From Bacteroidales bacterium (GTDB taxonomy: Bacteria; Bacteroidota; Bacteroidia; Bacteroidales; DTGW01), in contig JAOAFU010000127.1 of assembly GCA_026416115.1 (NCBI GenBank), positions 1-35,403 of the forward strand: 35,403 bases of DNA. Reading direction: 5' to 3'. Shown in pieces: positions 8,073-16,552 of this stretch; the stretch's first letter is position 1, and each line of letters opens with the position of its first letter. The notes under the pieces are model-generated. The model worked only from the letters and a program-made list of their open reading frames with translations, did no database searches and was not told the DNA's origin. The position numbers and the translations under genes are program-made.

Positions 8073-9146
8073 ATGTTAGTTCGACTTGCAAGTATTTTAT
8101 TTGTTTGCATAATTACAAATCCATTATTTACCCAGTTCCCTAATCAATCCGATCGATTAAACATTGAAAAAGAGGGAATAAAAGCAACATTATATTTACT
8201 GTCGCAATCGGAATTTATTTTATCGACTACGGCGACTTATACTGGCTTGCATTATGCCGAGTCGGCGTTTGCTTTTGGTGCCCTTCGGTTTGCTGGTTTA
8301 ATAAACGATTCTTCGCTGGTTAACAAACTTGTCAATCGGTATACCCAAACAACCCGGGAATTTATACCCAATAGTGCTAATCATGTCGACGTAAACGTAT
8401 ATGGCATTGTACCACTTGAACTATACCTAAAAACCCGAAATTTATCCTTTTTAAAAGAAGGATTGGATTATGCCGATTTGCAATGGGACGATACCCTTTC
8501 TAATGGACTTACAAATCAAGCCCGCTACTGGGTTGATGATATTTGGATGATTAGCATCCTGCAAAAACAAGCATATCGTATTACACACAATGAGGTATAC
8601 TTAAATCGAGCAGCAAAAACTATTGCTTTTTATATGCAAATTTTACAACAGCCAAACGGACTTTTTTATCATGGCTCCACGGCCCGCTTTTACTGGGGAA
8701 GAGGTAACGGATGGGCAGCTGCTGCAATGGCTGAGATCTTAGAAGTACTCCCTCGTTCCAATTTATATTTCTCTAGCATTTACAAAGGTTACTCCAGAAT
8801 GATGAATGAACTATTGAAATGGCAGGATGAGGAAGGTATGTGGCATCAATTGATAGACAAAAAAAATTCATTCAAAGAATCGTCTTCAACTGCCATGTTT
8901 GCCTATGCTATGGCTGTAGGTATAAATAAAGGATTACTTCCGCGTAACAAGTATTTGAAATCTGTCCAAAAGGCTTGGATTGCCCTCGAATCTCGAATAG
9001 ACGAGAATGGAGTTCTTGCCGATGTATGTGCCGGTACTGGTCAAAGTTCTGATATTAACTATTATTTAAACCGTCCCAAAATTGCGGGCGATTATCATGG
9101 ACAGGCAGCCTTCTTATGGCTTGCCTATCAAATGCTTCTGTTGTGA
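8073..9146 (+). CDS. GH105/GH88-type unsaturated glucuronyl/rhamnogalacturonyl hydrolase
   Basis: A 357-residue secreted glycosidase. The N-terminus LVRLASILFVCIITNPLF is a signal peptide. The (alpha/alpha)6-barrel features of GH105 (YteR-like) enzymes are visible: HVDVNVYGIVPLELYLKT, the catalytic-region RYWVDDIWMISILQ (aspartate pair), FYWGRGNGWAAAAMAEIL, and SSSTAMFAYAMAVGI. Family members hydrate and cleave the unsaturated uronic sugar left at the non-reducing end of pectin or other polyuronide fragments by polysaccharide lyases. No lyase, SusC or SusD gene is in the window, so the substrate is open. It shares an apparent transcript with the response regulator (12-bp gap) and ends at a hairpin terminator (9198-9230). 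Confidence 0.85.
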   Translation: MLVRLASILFVCIITNPLFTQFPNQSDRLNIEKEGIKATLYLLSQSEFILSTTATYTGLHYAESAFAFGALRFAGLINDSSLVNKLVNRYTQTTREFIPNSANHVDVNVYGIVPLELYLKTRNLSFLKEGLDYADLQWDDTLSNGLTNQARYWVDDIWMISILQKQAYRITHNEVYLNRAAKTIAFYMQILQQPNGLFYHGSTARFYWGRGNGWAAAAMAEILEVLPRSNLYFSSIYKGYSRMMNELLKWQDEEGMWHQLIDKKNSFKESSSTAMFAYAMAVGINKGLLPRNKYLKSVQKAWIALESRIDENGVLADVCAGTGQSSDINYYLNRPKIAGDYHGQAAFLWLAYQMLLL

Positions 9147-9197
9147 AACCTTCATGTACATTATTTTATTTTCAAATTGTTGAATTAAAAAAAGTAA

Positions 9198-9230
9198 AAA
9201 GGCTGTCTTTTTAGGACAGCCTCTTTTTAA
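9198..9230. terminator. bidirectional intrinsic terminator between convergent genes
   Basis: An 8-bp perfect stem AGGCTGTC / GACAGCCT (9200-9207 and 9215-9222) with a 7-nt loop is followed by CTTTTT on plus and, on the reverse strand, by TTTTTAC and a further T-run. It sits between the GH105 gene (plus) and the GH13 gene (minus) and can serve both. Confidence 0.85.
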
Positions 9231-9247
9231 TGTCTAATACAATTTGT

Positions 9248-12200
9248 TCAATTCTTTACTACTTTCTTTCTATAAATATTCGATCCCTTTGAATCGGTAA
9301 TAGTCATAACATAAATACCTTTAGGCAAGATAGAAAGGTCGAATATGGTGTTATCACCTGAAGAAAATTTAGAATTATAAACCTTTTTACCCAAAACATC
9401 GGTGATTGATAGAATAAGTTCTTTTGGTCTATCTACCATAAGTTTTACTATCAACTTATCGGAAAAAGGATTAGGATATACCTCAATCGAACTGGCTGAT
9501 AAAACGGTAGAATTTGTCGCAAAATCGACATATGCCACTGCTGGTAAACCTTTCAATAGGCTTCCAGTTGTAGCATAGGGTACAACTTCTACAAAAATGT
9601 AGTATCCCTTATCGTTTTCGCTAAGAGTATATGTTTTATCTGTTGCACCGTTTATTGCAACCTTACCACCTCCCGATGTTGTTGTGCATCTATACCACTG
9701 AAACTTGGTAATTCCTTCTGGATCTCCATTGGCATCGAAATATTCATACTCGGTTTGTAAGGTATTCCCTTGTGCCACATTACCCAATATCTTTACATTC
9801 AGTGCTTGTGGTGCACTTATAATATTTGCTTTTGTTAAAGGCTTTGTACTATACAGTCTGTATTCTCCGGGCCGTAAAACGATTTGTCGATTCGTTTCGG
9901 AAATATTTATACTATCGCCGCTGAAGAATTCGTACCACCAACCAGCCTGGGTAAAGGTAACAGATGTTTCCTGCATAAACATATCGAAATTTCCGACGAT
10001 TATTACCTGCATATCTGCATCGCTCAAAACCATCCTTTTGACTTTTCCAGCAACATTGAGGGTAAAGTTGTTTGTATGAAAAATATCGAACCGATTGCGT
10101 AGACCATTAAGCAATGAGTAAAACGAATATAACCGATAACGATTTGGATTCAAATAGTAATCCCAACGAATGGGTTTATTACCAACACGTCCGTTATAAT
10201 CGATACTGTAGTCGTAACCCAGCTCGCCGAACTGCCATATCATCTTCGGGCCAGGCATAGTCAAAAAGAAAAGAGCACACAGCTCGGCTCGCGAAAGTGA
10301 AACTTCGAGATTGTTTTTTGGAGAATAAAAAGCATTTGCCGTATTTCCCCACGTTAAATTGCTATAAATCATCCGCTCTTCGTCGTGGCTTTCCATGTAA
10401 CTTACCAAAGCTGGCGACGAAAATCCTCTTACCTTATAACTTGCCCAAGAAAAATCGGATTTCGATGATTCGTTCCAACCCATCGAAGCTTCGCGGAAAG
10501 GGCTATTAGCATTTCCCCATACCATCATGCCATAGTCGGTTAATTCTTTCTCTTCTTTGTTTTCGGCAAAATGTTCAAGAATTACATAAGCTTGGGGGTT
10601 TATCTTCCAAATAGTATCAGCATATGCTTTAAGAATAGCAACACGAGAAGCATCGTACATGCCCCATGCACTAACATTACCCAATGTGTTTTTTTGTGTA
10701 AATCCTTTTGATAGGTCGAACCGATAACCATCTATACGATATTCGCTTAACCAATATTTTAAAACTTGAGAAGCAAACTGCTTGGTGTAAAGACTTTCGT
10801 GGTTAAAATCGTAACCTACATTAAATTCGTGCTTAGCCACAGGATTATACCATGGACTTTCGGCAGAAGGTCGATTATTTGTCTTGTCCCAATACAATTG
10901 AACCATAGGACACTGTCCAAAAGAATGATTAAGTACTATATCAAGTATTACCGCAATTCCTTGCGAATGCAAGGTATCTATCAGTCTCTTCAACGCCTCG
11001 GGTGTTCCGTAATATTTATCGGGTGCAAAATAAAATGCAGGATTATATCCCCAACTTTCATTCCCTTCAAATTCCATTACGGGCATCAACTCAATAGCAT
11101 TAATTCCCAAACGCTTGAGATAATTTAACGAATCTATTATAGCCCGATAGCTATGAGAGGAATGAAAGTCTCGTACCAGCAACTCATAGATGATTAATTT
11201 CGATTTTTCTGGAAGAGCTACATGGCTGTATTTCCAGTTATACATTTGCTGCTTCGATTGAAGTACCGACACAATGCCAGTTGTCTTTCCTTCGGGATAT
11301 GGCTTAAGATTGGGGTACACACTCGCAGGTATCGATTTATCATTCCATGGATCCAATATTTTACGTGCATAGGGATCGGCTATCGTTTGTCCGTCAACAA
11401 AAAACTGATAAGCATACTCTTTTTGCGGATCTAGTTTACTGAGAGTAATCCAAAATCGAGTACTGTCGGGGGTATATTTCATTTGATAAAGTGTATCGAC
11501 TTCCCAATAATTAAACTCACCTATAACAAAAGCACTATTTTTTTTAGGAGCAACAAAACACAGCACAACGGTAGAATCGTCTATAAAATTTATACCATCA
11601 GTGCAGCCTGTAGGCAAAGAGGCAATCGAAGTAGGGTAGGGTACAAAAAAATAAAAAGAGTCGTTGGCTACCTCAATTCCTTTAAATACTTTTATGTTTA
11701 CTCGGGTTTTACCCAGTTTTGTAACTTCTAAAGTGTCGAGATATTCGAAACTTTTTTGAAGAGTTTTATATTTATTCCCATCAATCAATATTTGTACCGA
11801 ATCGTTTTTTGAAAATACAGCCCAAACTGGAACTTTTTTCCCTACCTGAACTAGATTGCGAGAATTTGAGGGTGCAAGCAGTTTAATATGAATGAGAGTA
11901 TCATTTACTACGGGATAAAATATGTCGCCGTTAGATTCGGTTTTCCCTTCACGAGACTTATCAGCACTTCGAAAAACAAAAGCTAATTCAAGCACTTTTT
12001 CATTTGTAGTAATACCATAATACGCATTAATGGAAGGCTTTATAACGAGCTTGTAAAGGTCGGTTCCTATTCGAGTTAACTTGTATTTTGTAGAATTATC
12101 GCCCCAGGAGGGTGCATGTTTCCAGTCGCTTGGGCCACTGCTTAAATTGGTTATAACACCTGTATGAGCATAAACATCTCCAGCATAACCTTTTAAACCC

Positions 12201-12337
12201 CCATTCCCCAGAGCAGCATTGTAAATTACCACTACCGAGTCGGTAGGTGTGGGAAATGCAGGTTGGGTAACTATTATTTGCGCAGTTACAACAGCTGCAA
12301 TAAGTATACCCATAGCTGATAACAGTAGTCTTTTCAT
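9248..12337 (-). CDS. T9SS-exported GH13 alpha-amylase-family enzyme with CBM48-like domain
   Basis: A 1029-residue multidomain secreted glycosidase acting on alpha-glucan at the cell surface. In order: signal peptide (about 1-19); N-terminal beta domains; a CBM48/E-set-like domain about 258-330 (FVIGEFNYWEVD, YAYQFFVDGQTIADPYARKI); a GH13 (beta/alpha)8 barrel from about 380 with region I VILDIVLNHSF (H471), region II GYRFDLSKGF (nucleophile D541), region III YVILEHFAEN (acid/base E588) and region IV SYMESHDEER (D652), so it should be active; an Ig-like region about 830-935 (TKFQWYRCTTTSGGGKV); and a T9SS type A sorting domain at about 950-1029 (EVYPNPFSDKL, LPKGIYVMTITDSKG). Specific activity (amylase, pullulanase or other) is not certain. 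It lies downstream of the starch-binding-like gene but is separated from it by a terminator. Confidence 0.92.
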   Translation of the reverse strand: MKRLLLSAMGILIAAVVTAQIIVTQPAFPTPTDSVVVIYNAALGNGGLKGYAGDVYAHTGVITNLSSGPSDWKHAPSWGDNSTKYKLTRIGTDLYKLVIKPSINAYYGITTNEKVLELAFVFRSADKSREGKTESNGDIFYPVVNDTLIHIKLLAPSNSRNLVQVGKKVPVWAVFSKNDSVQILIDGNKYKTLQKSFEYLDTLEVTKLGKTRVNIKVFKGIEVANDSFYFFVPYPTSIASLPTGCTDGINFIDDSTVVLCFVAPKKNSAFVIGEFNYWEVDTLYQMKYTPDSTRFWITLSKLDPQKEYAYQFFVDGQTIADPYARKILDPWNDKSIPASVYPNLKPYPEGKTTGIVSVLQSKQQMYNWKYSHVALPEKSKLIIYELLVRDFHSSHSYRAIIDSLNYLKRLGINAIELMPVMEFEGNESWGYNPAFYFAPDKYYGTPEALKRLIDTLHSQGIAVILDIVLNHSFGQCPMVQLYWDKTNNRPSAESPWYNPVAKHEFNVGYDFNHESLYTKQFASQVLKYWLSEYRIDGYRFDLSKGFTQKNTLGNVSAWGMYDASRVAILKAYADTIWKINPQAYVILEHFAENKEEKELTDYGMMVWGNANSPFREASMGWNESSKSDFSWASYKVRGFSSPALVSYMESHDEERMIYSNLTWGNTANAFYSPKNNLEVSLSRAELCALFFLTMPGPKMIWQFGELGYDYSIDYNGRVGNKPIRWDYYLNPNRYRLYSFYSLLNGLRNRFDIFHTNNFTLNVAGKVKRMVLSDADMQVIIVGNFDMFMQETSVTFTQAGWWYEFFSGDSINISETNRQIVLRPGEYRLYSTKPLTKANIISAPQALNVKILGNVAQGNTLQTEYEYFDANGDPEGITKFQWYRCTTTSGGGKVAINGATDKTYTLSENDKGYYIFVEVVPYATTGSLLKGLPAVAYVDFATNSTVLSASSIEVYPNPFSDKLIVKLMVDRPKELILSITDVLGKKVYNSKFSSGDNTIFDLSILPKGIYVMTITDSKGSNIYRKKVVKN

Positions 12338-12432
12338 TTGTCAGAATTTATTTTATAATATCCGTTTAGGTATAATCGATTTGCCTCAAAGTATGGTAGG
12401 TTTAGCAATAAAATATTTTGGGTCTTATACGT

Positions 12433-12470
12433 AAAAAGAAGTCGAATGATACCACGTACCATCCGACTTC
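12433..12470 (-). terminator. strand-specific intrinsic terminator after the starch-binding-like gene
   Basis: Read on minus, bases 12470-12438 form a 15-bp hairpin with a GTG loop: arm GAAGTCGGATGGTAC pairs with GTATCATTCGACTTC, using two G-U wobble pairs, and is followed by TTTTT (12437-12433). On plus the same positions would be A-C mismatches, so the stable form is the minus-strand RNA. It lies about 50 bp past the stop at 12519. Confidence 0.85.
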
Positions 12471-12518
12471 GGGACACAACTGACCTAACTACTAATAACT
12501 AACCTACTTACAACTGGC

Positions 12519-13493
12519 TTAATATTTCATGATTTTTTCGACATGTTGTTTGCCGTTTCCGAATACGATGGTAACAAAATAAGTACCACGACTCAGATTG
12601 TTGAGAGCCAGCTGCATGTTGTTGGAATTAGCCAAACGAACCAGCACCTGACGGCCCGATAAATCGGCTACAATCACTTTATTTATCTTATCATTAGCTT
12701 GAATGTTCAAAACATTAGCTACAGGATTGGGGAAAATCGAGAATTGGTAGCTTGAAGTAGCAGCAATGATGCCTGTTTCTTCATCGTTGAAAAAGTAAGG
12801 ACCTGCTTCGTTTACTACACCACCTGCAGTATCCTGTACATTGAATTCACGATTGGGACCTCCGTTAGGAAATTCATGCTTATCGGCATCCCAGCTGTGA
12901 TTTATACGGAACTTAAATTGCATTACTTCGCCAGCTTTTGCTATAACTTTCCCTTTGTAAATTAAATCGCCTTCACCATGGAAAAGTTCAACAAAATTTG
13001 ACCAGTCCGAAAAATTTCCAATAATATCAACTACTTGAGTTGCAGGATCAAATTTTCCGGCTTGTTCCCATACCGACATGTTCACCGATACATTTACCGG
13101 TACATATCCAGGACGCGTGTCGTTGAAAACGCTGTAAGCTGTAATACCATCAATTGCAGTAATTTTACGATTAGGTCCACCATTGGGAAAATCGTGCTTG
13201 TCGGCATCCCAACTACCATTGATACGGAACTTATATTCGTAAATTGTCCCTGCTGTAAGGTCGCTCAAGGTTATACTGAAAGTAGAGTCGCCATTATCAG
13301 TTAAATGATCCGAACCACTCCAGTTGTTGAACGAACCAGCAACATCAACAAAATCGGATGAGGGATTAAACTTTCCAGCTTCAATGGCATACTTCATGTT
13401 TACCTTGAAAGTAACACTGGCTGTTTGAGCCTGCATGGTTGCAAAGATACCCATGAGGGCAACACTGATGACAAATAGTAATTTTCTTTTCAT
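12519..13493 (-). CDS. T9SS-exported protein with two starch-binding-like (CBM48/E-set) repeats
   Basis: 324 residues from ATG 13493; an in-frame upstream extension to 13580 is less likely because MKRKLLFVISVALMGIFATM is a clean signal peptide. Two tandem repeats, about residues 26-127 and 132-237, each carry VDVAGSFNNWSG or VDIIGNFSDWSN, a YKFRIN or FKFRIN strand, and SWDADKHDFPNGGPNR or its near copy. They resemble the glycogen/pullulanase-associated beta-sandwich domains that bind alpha-glucan. A T9SS type A sorting domain ends the protein (SIFPNPVANVLNIQ, LSRGTYFVTIVFGNGK). There is no catalytic domain. With the adjacent GH13 enzyme it likely forms a surface starch or glycogen capture and degradation pair. 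It has its own terminator, so the two genes can be expressed at different levels. Confidence 0.85.
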   Translation of the reverse strand: MKRKLLFVISVALMGIFATMQAQTASVTFKVNMKYAIEAGKFNPSSDFVDVAGSFNNWSGSDHLTDNGDSTFSITLSDLTAGTIYEYKFRINGSWDADKHDFPNGGPNRKITAIDGITAYSVFNDTRPGYVPVNVSVNMSVWEQAGKFDPATQVVDIIGNFSDWSNFVELFHGEGDLIYKGKVIAKAGEVMQFKFRINHSWDADKHEFPNGGPNREFNVQDTAGGVVNEAGPYFFNDEETGIIAATSSYQFSIFPNPVANVLNIQANDKINKVIVADLSGRQVLVRLANSNNMQLALNNLSRGTYFVTIVFGNGKQHVEKIMKY

Positions 13494-13766
13494 AGTTATT
13501 GAGTTTTTCGTTAAACAGTAAAGTAAAATTAGGCGGGCATAAAACGAAATACAAGAATAAACTATGAAAATTGAAATCAATATTACCCAAAAACTTCGAA
13601 TTTTTATTCGAAAAACCCTTATTTCAAACGTTTGCAGTAAGACTAATAAAACAAAAAAATATTTGCTAATTAATTGTATTTTATATATTTACAAAAAATT
13701 TTTTAAAAAAATTCCAACTCAAGTTCGAAAAAAACAAAATATATAAAATTGGTGTGCAAAAATCTG

Positions 13767-14639
13767 TTAGCCTAAAATCCTTTTAATCTCTTCCTCCACT
13801 CGCTGCATAATCCATTGGGGTGTTGAAGTAGCACCACAAATGCCAATTGTAACTGCATTTTCGAACCACTCGGGGATAATTTCATTTATTTGCGAAATAA
13901 AGTAGCTTCGCGAATTTACTTTTTTTACCTCTTCAAACAACAATTTGCCATTCGAACTTTCGGGACTACTTACAAAAATCACAACATCATTGCTATTGGC
14001 AAATTTCCGCAAATGTTCTGTCCTATTCGAAACTTGACGACAAACCGTGTCGTGAACATAAAGCGGTGGATTCTCAGCACCAATCGATTCAATCATTTTT
14101 TTCCGAATAATTTCGGTTATTTGTCTAAAGCCTTCGAGCGGCATAGTAGTTTGTGAAAAAATATGTACAGGTAATGAAAAATTAATAGCTTCTAACTCAT
14201 TAACCGATTGTACTACCAAAGCTTTGCCTCCAACCTGACCCTGCAATCCTATAACTTCGGGATGATTGGGTTTTCCGTATATTACTATCTGATTTTGTGG
14301 ATTTTCGAGAAATGTTTTTAAAAGTCTTTGCTGAATTTTAAGAACAACTTTGCATGATGCATCGATAAGACGAATATTATTTTCGGCGGCAATTTTGTAG
14401 GTTTCGGGTGGTTCGCCATGTGCACGGATGAGTACCGTTGAATCTTTTAAATTTCTAAACGTTTGATGATCTATTACAATAAGTCCCAAGTTTTTTAATC
14501 TTTCCACTTCTGCCCGGTTATGAACAATATTGCCCAAACAGAATAATTTTCCGGTTTTCGAAAGTTCCTCTTCAGCCAAGCGTATTGCATTAGATACACC
14601 AAAACAAAAACCCGACTGCTCGTCGATAGATATTTTCAT
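13767..14639 (-). CDS. ispH: 4-hydroxy-3-methylbut-2-enyl diphosphate reductase
   Basis: A 290-residue IspH, the last enzyme of the MEP isoprenoid pathway, reducing HMBPP to IPP and DMAPP with a [4Fe-4S] cluster. The three cluster cysteines are present in GFCFGV (C12), DASCKV (C96) and HDTVCRQV (about C198). Substrate-binding histidines are seen in IVHNRAEVE, RAHGEPPET and KPNHPEVIG, plus QTTMPLEGF and the SSPESSNG loop. Full family length. Its ATG overlaps the stop of cmk (ATGA, 14636-14639), so it is translationally coupled to it. As far as I recall, cmk and ispH are often found near porQ in Bacteroidota, which fits this order. Confidence 0.97.
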   Translation of the reverse strand: MKISIDEQSGFCFGVSNAIRLAEEELSKTGKLFCLGNIVHNRAEVERLKNLGLIVIDHQTFRNLKDSTVLIRAHGEPPETYKIAAENNIRLIDASCKVVLKIQQRLLKTFLENPQNQIVIYGKPNHPEVIGLQGQVGGKALVVQSVNELEAINFSLPVHIFSQTTMPLEGFRQITEIIRKKMIESIGAENPPLYVHDTVCRQVSNRTEHLRKFANSNDVVIFVSSPESSNGKLLFEEVKKVNSRSYFISQINEIIPEWFENAVTIGICGATSTPQWIMQRVEEEIKRILG

Positions 14640-15337
14640 GGTTTCCCAAAAATTTTCAATACAAGATTATCAAACCACTCCATTTGCTGTTGAGGGGTCA
14701 TGAAAGAGTTATCGAGAATATAGGCATCTTCGGCTTTTACCAAAGGACTCTCTTCTCGAGTTGTATCGTAATGATCTCTTTGTAACAAATTCTGATAAAC
14801 TTCATCAAATGCTGCTTTTTCGCCCTTAGCTAATAACTCATTAAGCCGTCTTTGCGCCCTAATTTTGGGATCAGCTGTCATAAAAATTTTTATATGAGCA
14901 TTGGGAAAGACTACCGTTCCTATATCTCTACCATCGAGCACTACACCTCCTTTTTCTCCCATTTTCCGCTGTAATTCAACCATTTTAGTGCGTACTTCTT
15001 TAACAGCACTTACCTGGCTCACATACGAAGCTACATGCAAATCGCGAATAGCTTCTTCAACATTTTCTCCATTAAGAAATGTTTCTTCCTTTCCCGTATC
15101 TTCATTTTTAACGAACTCGATATGTATTTTCGAAAGCATTTCAATAAGCCTTTCCACATTAAAAAAATTTGCACCTATAAAATTATTTCTCAATGCAAAA
15201 AGGGTCACCGCACGATACATAGCTCCTGTATCGATATAAGTCAAATGATACTTTCCTGCTATAGCTCGTGCAAAAGTACTTTTACCACACGACGAATACC
15301 CATCAATAGCAATTACAACATCATTAGGCAAAGACAT
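14636..15337 (-). CDS. cmk: cytidylate kinase
   Basis: A 233-residue (d)CMP kinase phosphorylating CMP and dCMP with ATP. It begins VVIAIDGYSSCGKSTFARAI, with the P-loop GYSSCGKS, then YIDTGAMYRAVTLFAL (CMP-binding), VVLDGRDIGTVVFPNAHIK and the lid-region arginines in KIRAQRRLNELLAKG. Length and motif order are typical of bacterial cmk. The start MSLPNDVV was kept because ATG 15337 stands just downstream of a TACCTTTG element (15354-15361). It ends with a 4-base overlap on ispH. The upstream porQ gene stops at 15379, 42 bp away. Confidence 0.96.
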   Translation of the reverse strand: MSLPNDVVIAIDGYSSCGKSTFARAIAGKYHLTYIDTGAMYRAVTLFALRNNFIGANFFNVERLIEMLSKIHIEFVKNEDTGKEETFLNGENVEEAIRDLHVASYVSQVSAVKEVRTKMVELQRKMGEKGGVVLDGRDIGTVVFPNAHIKIFMTADPKIRAQRRLNELLAKGEKAAFDEVYQNLLQRDHYDTTREESPLVKAEDAYILDNSFMTPQQQMEWFDNLVLKIFGKP

Positions 15338-15353
15338 GATTCTATTTTTGCCT

Positions 15354-15361
15354 CAAAGGTA
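15354..15361 (-). promoter_or_regulatory. possible -7 element (TACCTTTG) for cmk-ispH
   Basis: Minus-strand TACCTTTG matches TAnnTTTG, 17-24 bp ahead of the cmk start in the gap after porQ. No good -33 match is seen, as that position falls in or near the end of porQ. Confidence 0.4.
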
Positions 15362-15378
15362 ATGAAAGCTAGTAATGT

Positions 15379-16425
15379 TTATTGTTTAAATGTTAAATTT
15401 CCTAGCTTAATCAAAATAGAAAAATGATCTGACCCGCCAGTAGCATGGTAAACCGAATGACCATAACAAATAGAAAATCTCTGAGTACGAATACCTGCAC
15501 CAAAAGAAAAACCTACCATGCCCGGTGCATCTTGAAGCATCATCTCCTTTCGGCGTTGATGATTGTAGGCGGCTGAAATATAAAAAGTCTTTGAAGGCAA
15601 AAACTCTACACCAGCTATCAAGTGTCTTAATACATTTTCAATTAATTTGTCGGTTTTACCAATTGACGACGAACCTAAAGTTTCCTGTTCCAGCTGACTA
15701 TCGAAATAAAGATCGGGGGTCTCCAAATGTTGAACTGTAAGGGTAAACCGAAATGGAGCATATTGTAATTTTTGAGACAAGCCAAGCATAATTTCAAAAG
15801 GTAACGATTCGTGTGTCGTAGCATATTTTTTAATCTGGGTTCCCATGTTGCGCAATACTAAAGCAGCAGAAAAATTTCCACCATGCGAATGGTACAGAAT
15901 ACCAATATCAACAGCTATGCCCATCGAAACATATCGTTCGTATATACTATAGGCAGGCTTAATATTAAGACCAATTGCGACAATGCTATCAAATAAACGA
16001 GAATAGCTCAAATTAAGGGCAAAATCTTTTGCAAAAAAATCTCCCTGTATGTTTCCGTACGCATCGGCACCTCTGAAAGTACCATAATCAACATACTGAG
16101 CTCCAATACCCCATGTTCCAAATCCTGGTTTATCGAAAGCATAGGCAGCAAATCCATAACCTGCTCCTGCAAATAAACTATTGTAACTTAGTGCTATATT
16201 TTTATTCATCTCTCCATTTAATAAGGCCGGATTCTGCCATATGCTACTTAAATCGCCATTAGATGACGAAATGATTCGACCCCCCAGAGATGCTGTCCTA
16301 GCCGAAGTAACGAGATTTAAAAAATCGTAGGTCGAAGAGCCCCCTACTTGAGATTCTGATAATACAGATTTTAGCAAGAAAACAATAATAATTGTTAATC
16401 GTAAAAATATGATTTTATTCTTCAT
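15379..16425 (-). CDS. porQ: type IX secretion system protein PorQ
   Basis: 348 residues from ATG 16425; the frame opens 7 codons earlier, but MKNKIIFLRLTIIIVFLLKS is a normal signal peptide start. The mature protein begins QVGGSSTYDFLNLVTSARTA and continues SLGGRIIS, SIWQNPALLNGEMN, YNSLFAGAGYGFAAYAF, all typical of PorQ, an outer-membrane beta-barrel of the PorV/FadL-like group. Repeated amphipathic strands run to the C-terminus (GNLTFKQ). PorQ is thought to work with PorU, PorV and PorZ at the cell-surface attachment step of T9SS. Its presence agrees with the two T9SS sorting-domain proteins encoded at 9248-13493. Confidence 0.9.
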   Translation of the reverse strand: MKNKIIFLRLTIIIVFLLKSVLSESQVGGSSTYDFLNLVTSARTASLGGRIISSSNGDLSSIWQNPALLNGEMNKNIALSYNSLFAGAGYGFAAYAFDKPGFGTWGIGAQYVDYGTFRGADAYGNIQGDFFAKDFALNLSYSRLFDSIVAIGLNIKPAYSIYERYVSMGIAVDIGILYHSHGGNFSAALVLRNMGTQIKKYATTHESLPFEIMLGLSQKLQYAPFRFTLTVQHLETPDLYFDSQLEQETLGSSSIGKTDKLIENVLRHLIAGVEFLPSKTFYISAAYNHQRRKEMMLQDAPGMVGFSFGAGIRTQRFSICYGHSVYHATGGSDHFSILIKLGNLTFKQ

Positions 16426-16552
16426 AATAGAATAGATAGTCGACATTGATTATTTATCAGAACATCTCTTCTGAAAAAAGCAATCATAAGGATAATCAAA
16501 ATATTTCAGATTATTTTCAATAAACTATTAACGTGATAAGTAGAAAAAAATT

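Noticed and set aside
12850-13235. Similar DNA stretches about 310 bp apart in the starch-binding-like gene, considered as a DNA repeat
   Set aside because: They encode the shared part of two tandem protein domains (SWDADKH...PNGGPNR) and have diverged; this is domain duplication, not a mobile or CRISPR repeat.
13564-13746. Sixty-codon lysine-rich open frame on plus between the starch-binding-like gene and ispH
   Set aside because: Low-complexity AT-rich sequence, no ribosome-binding or promoter match and no recognisable domain; most likely non-coding.
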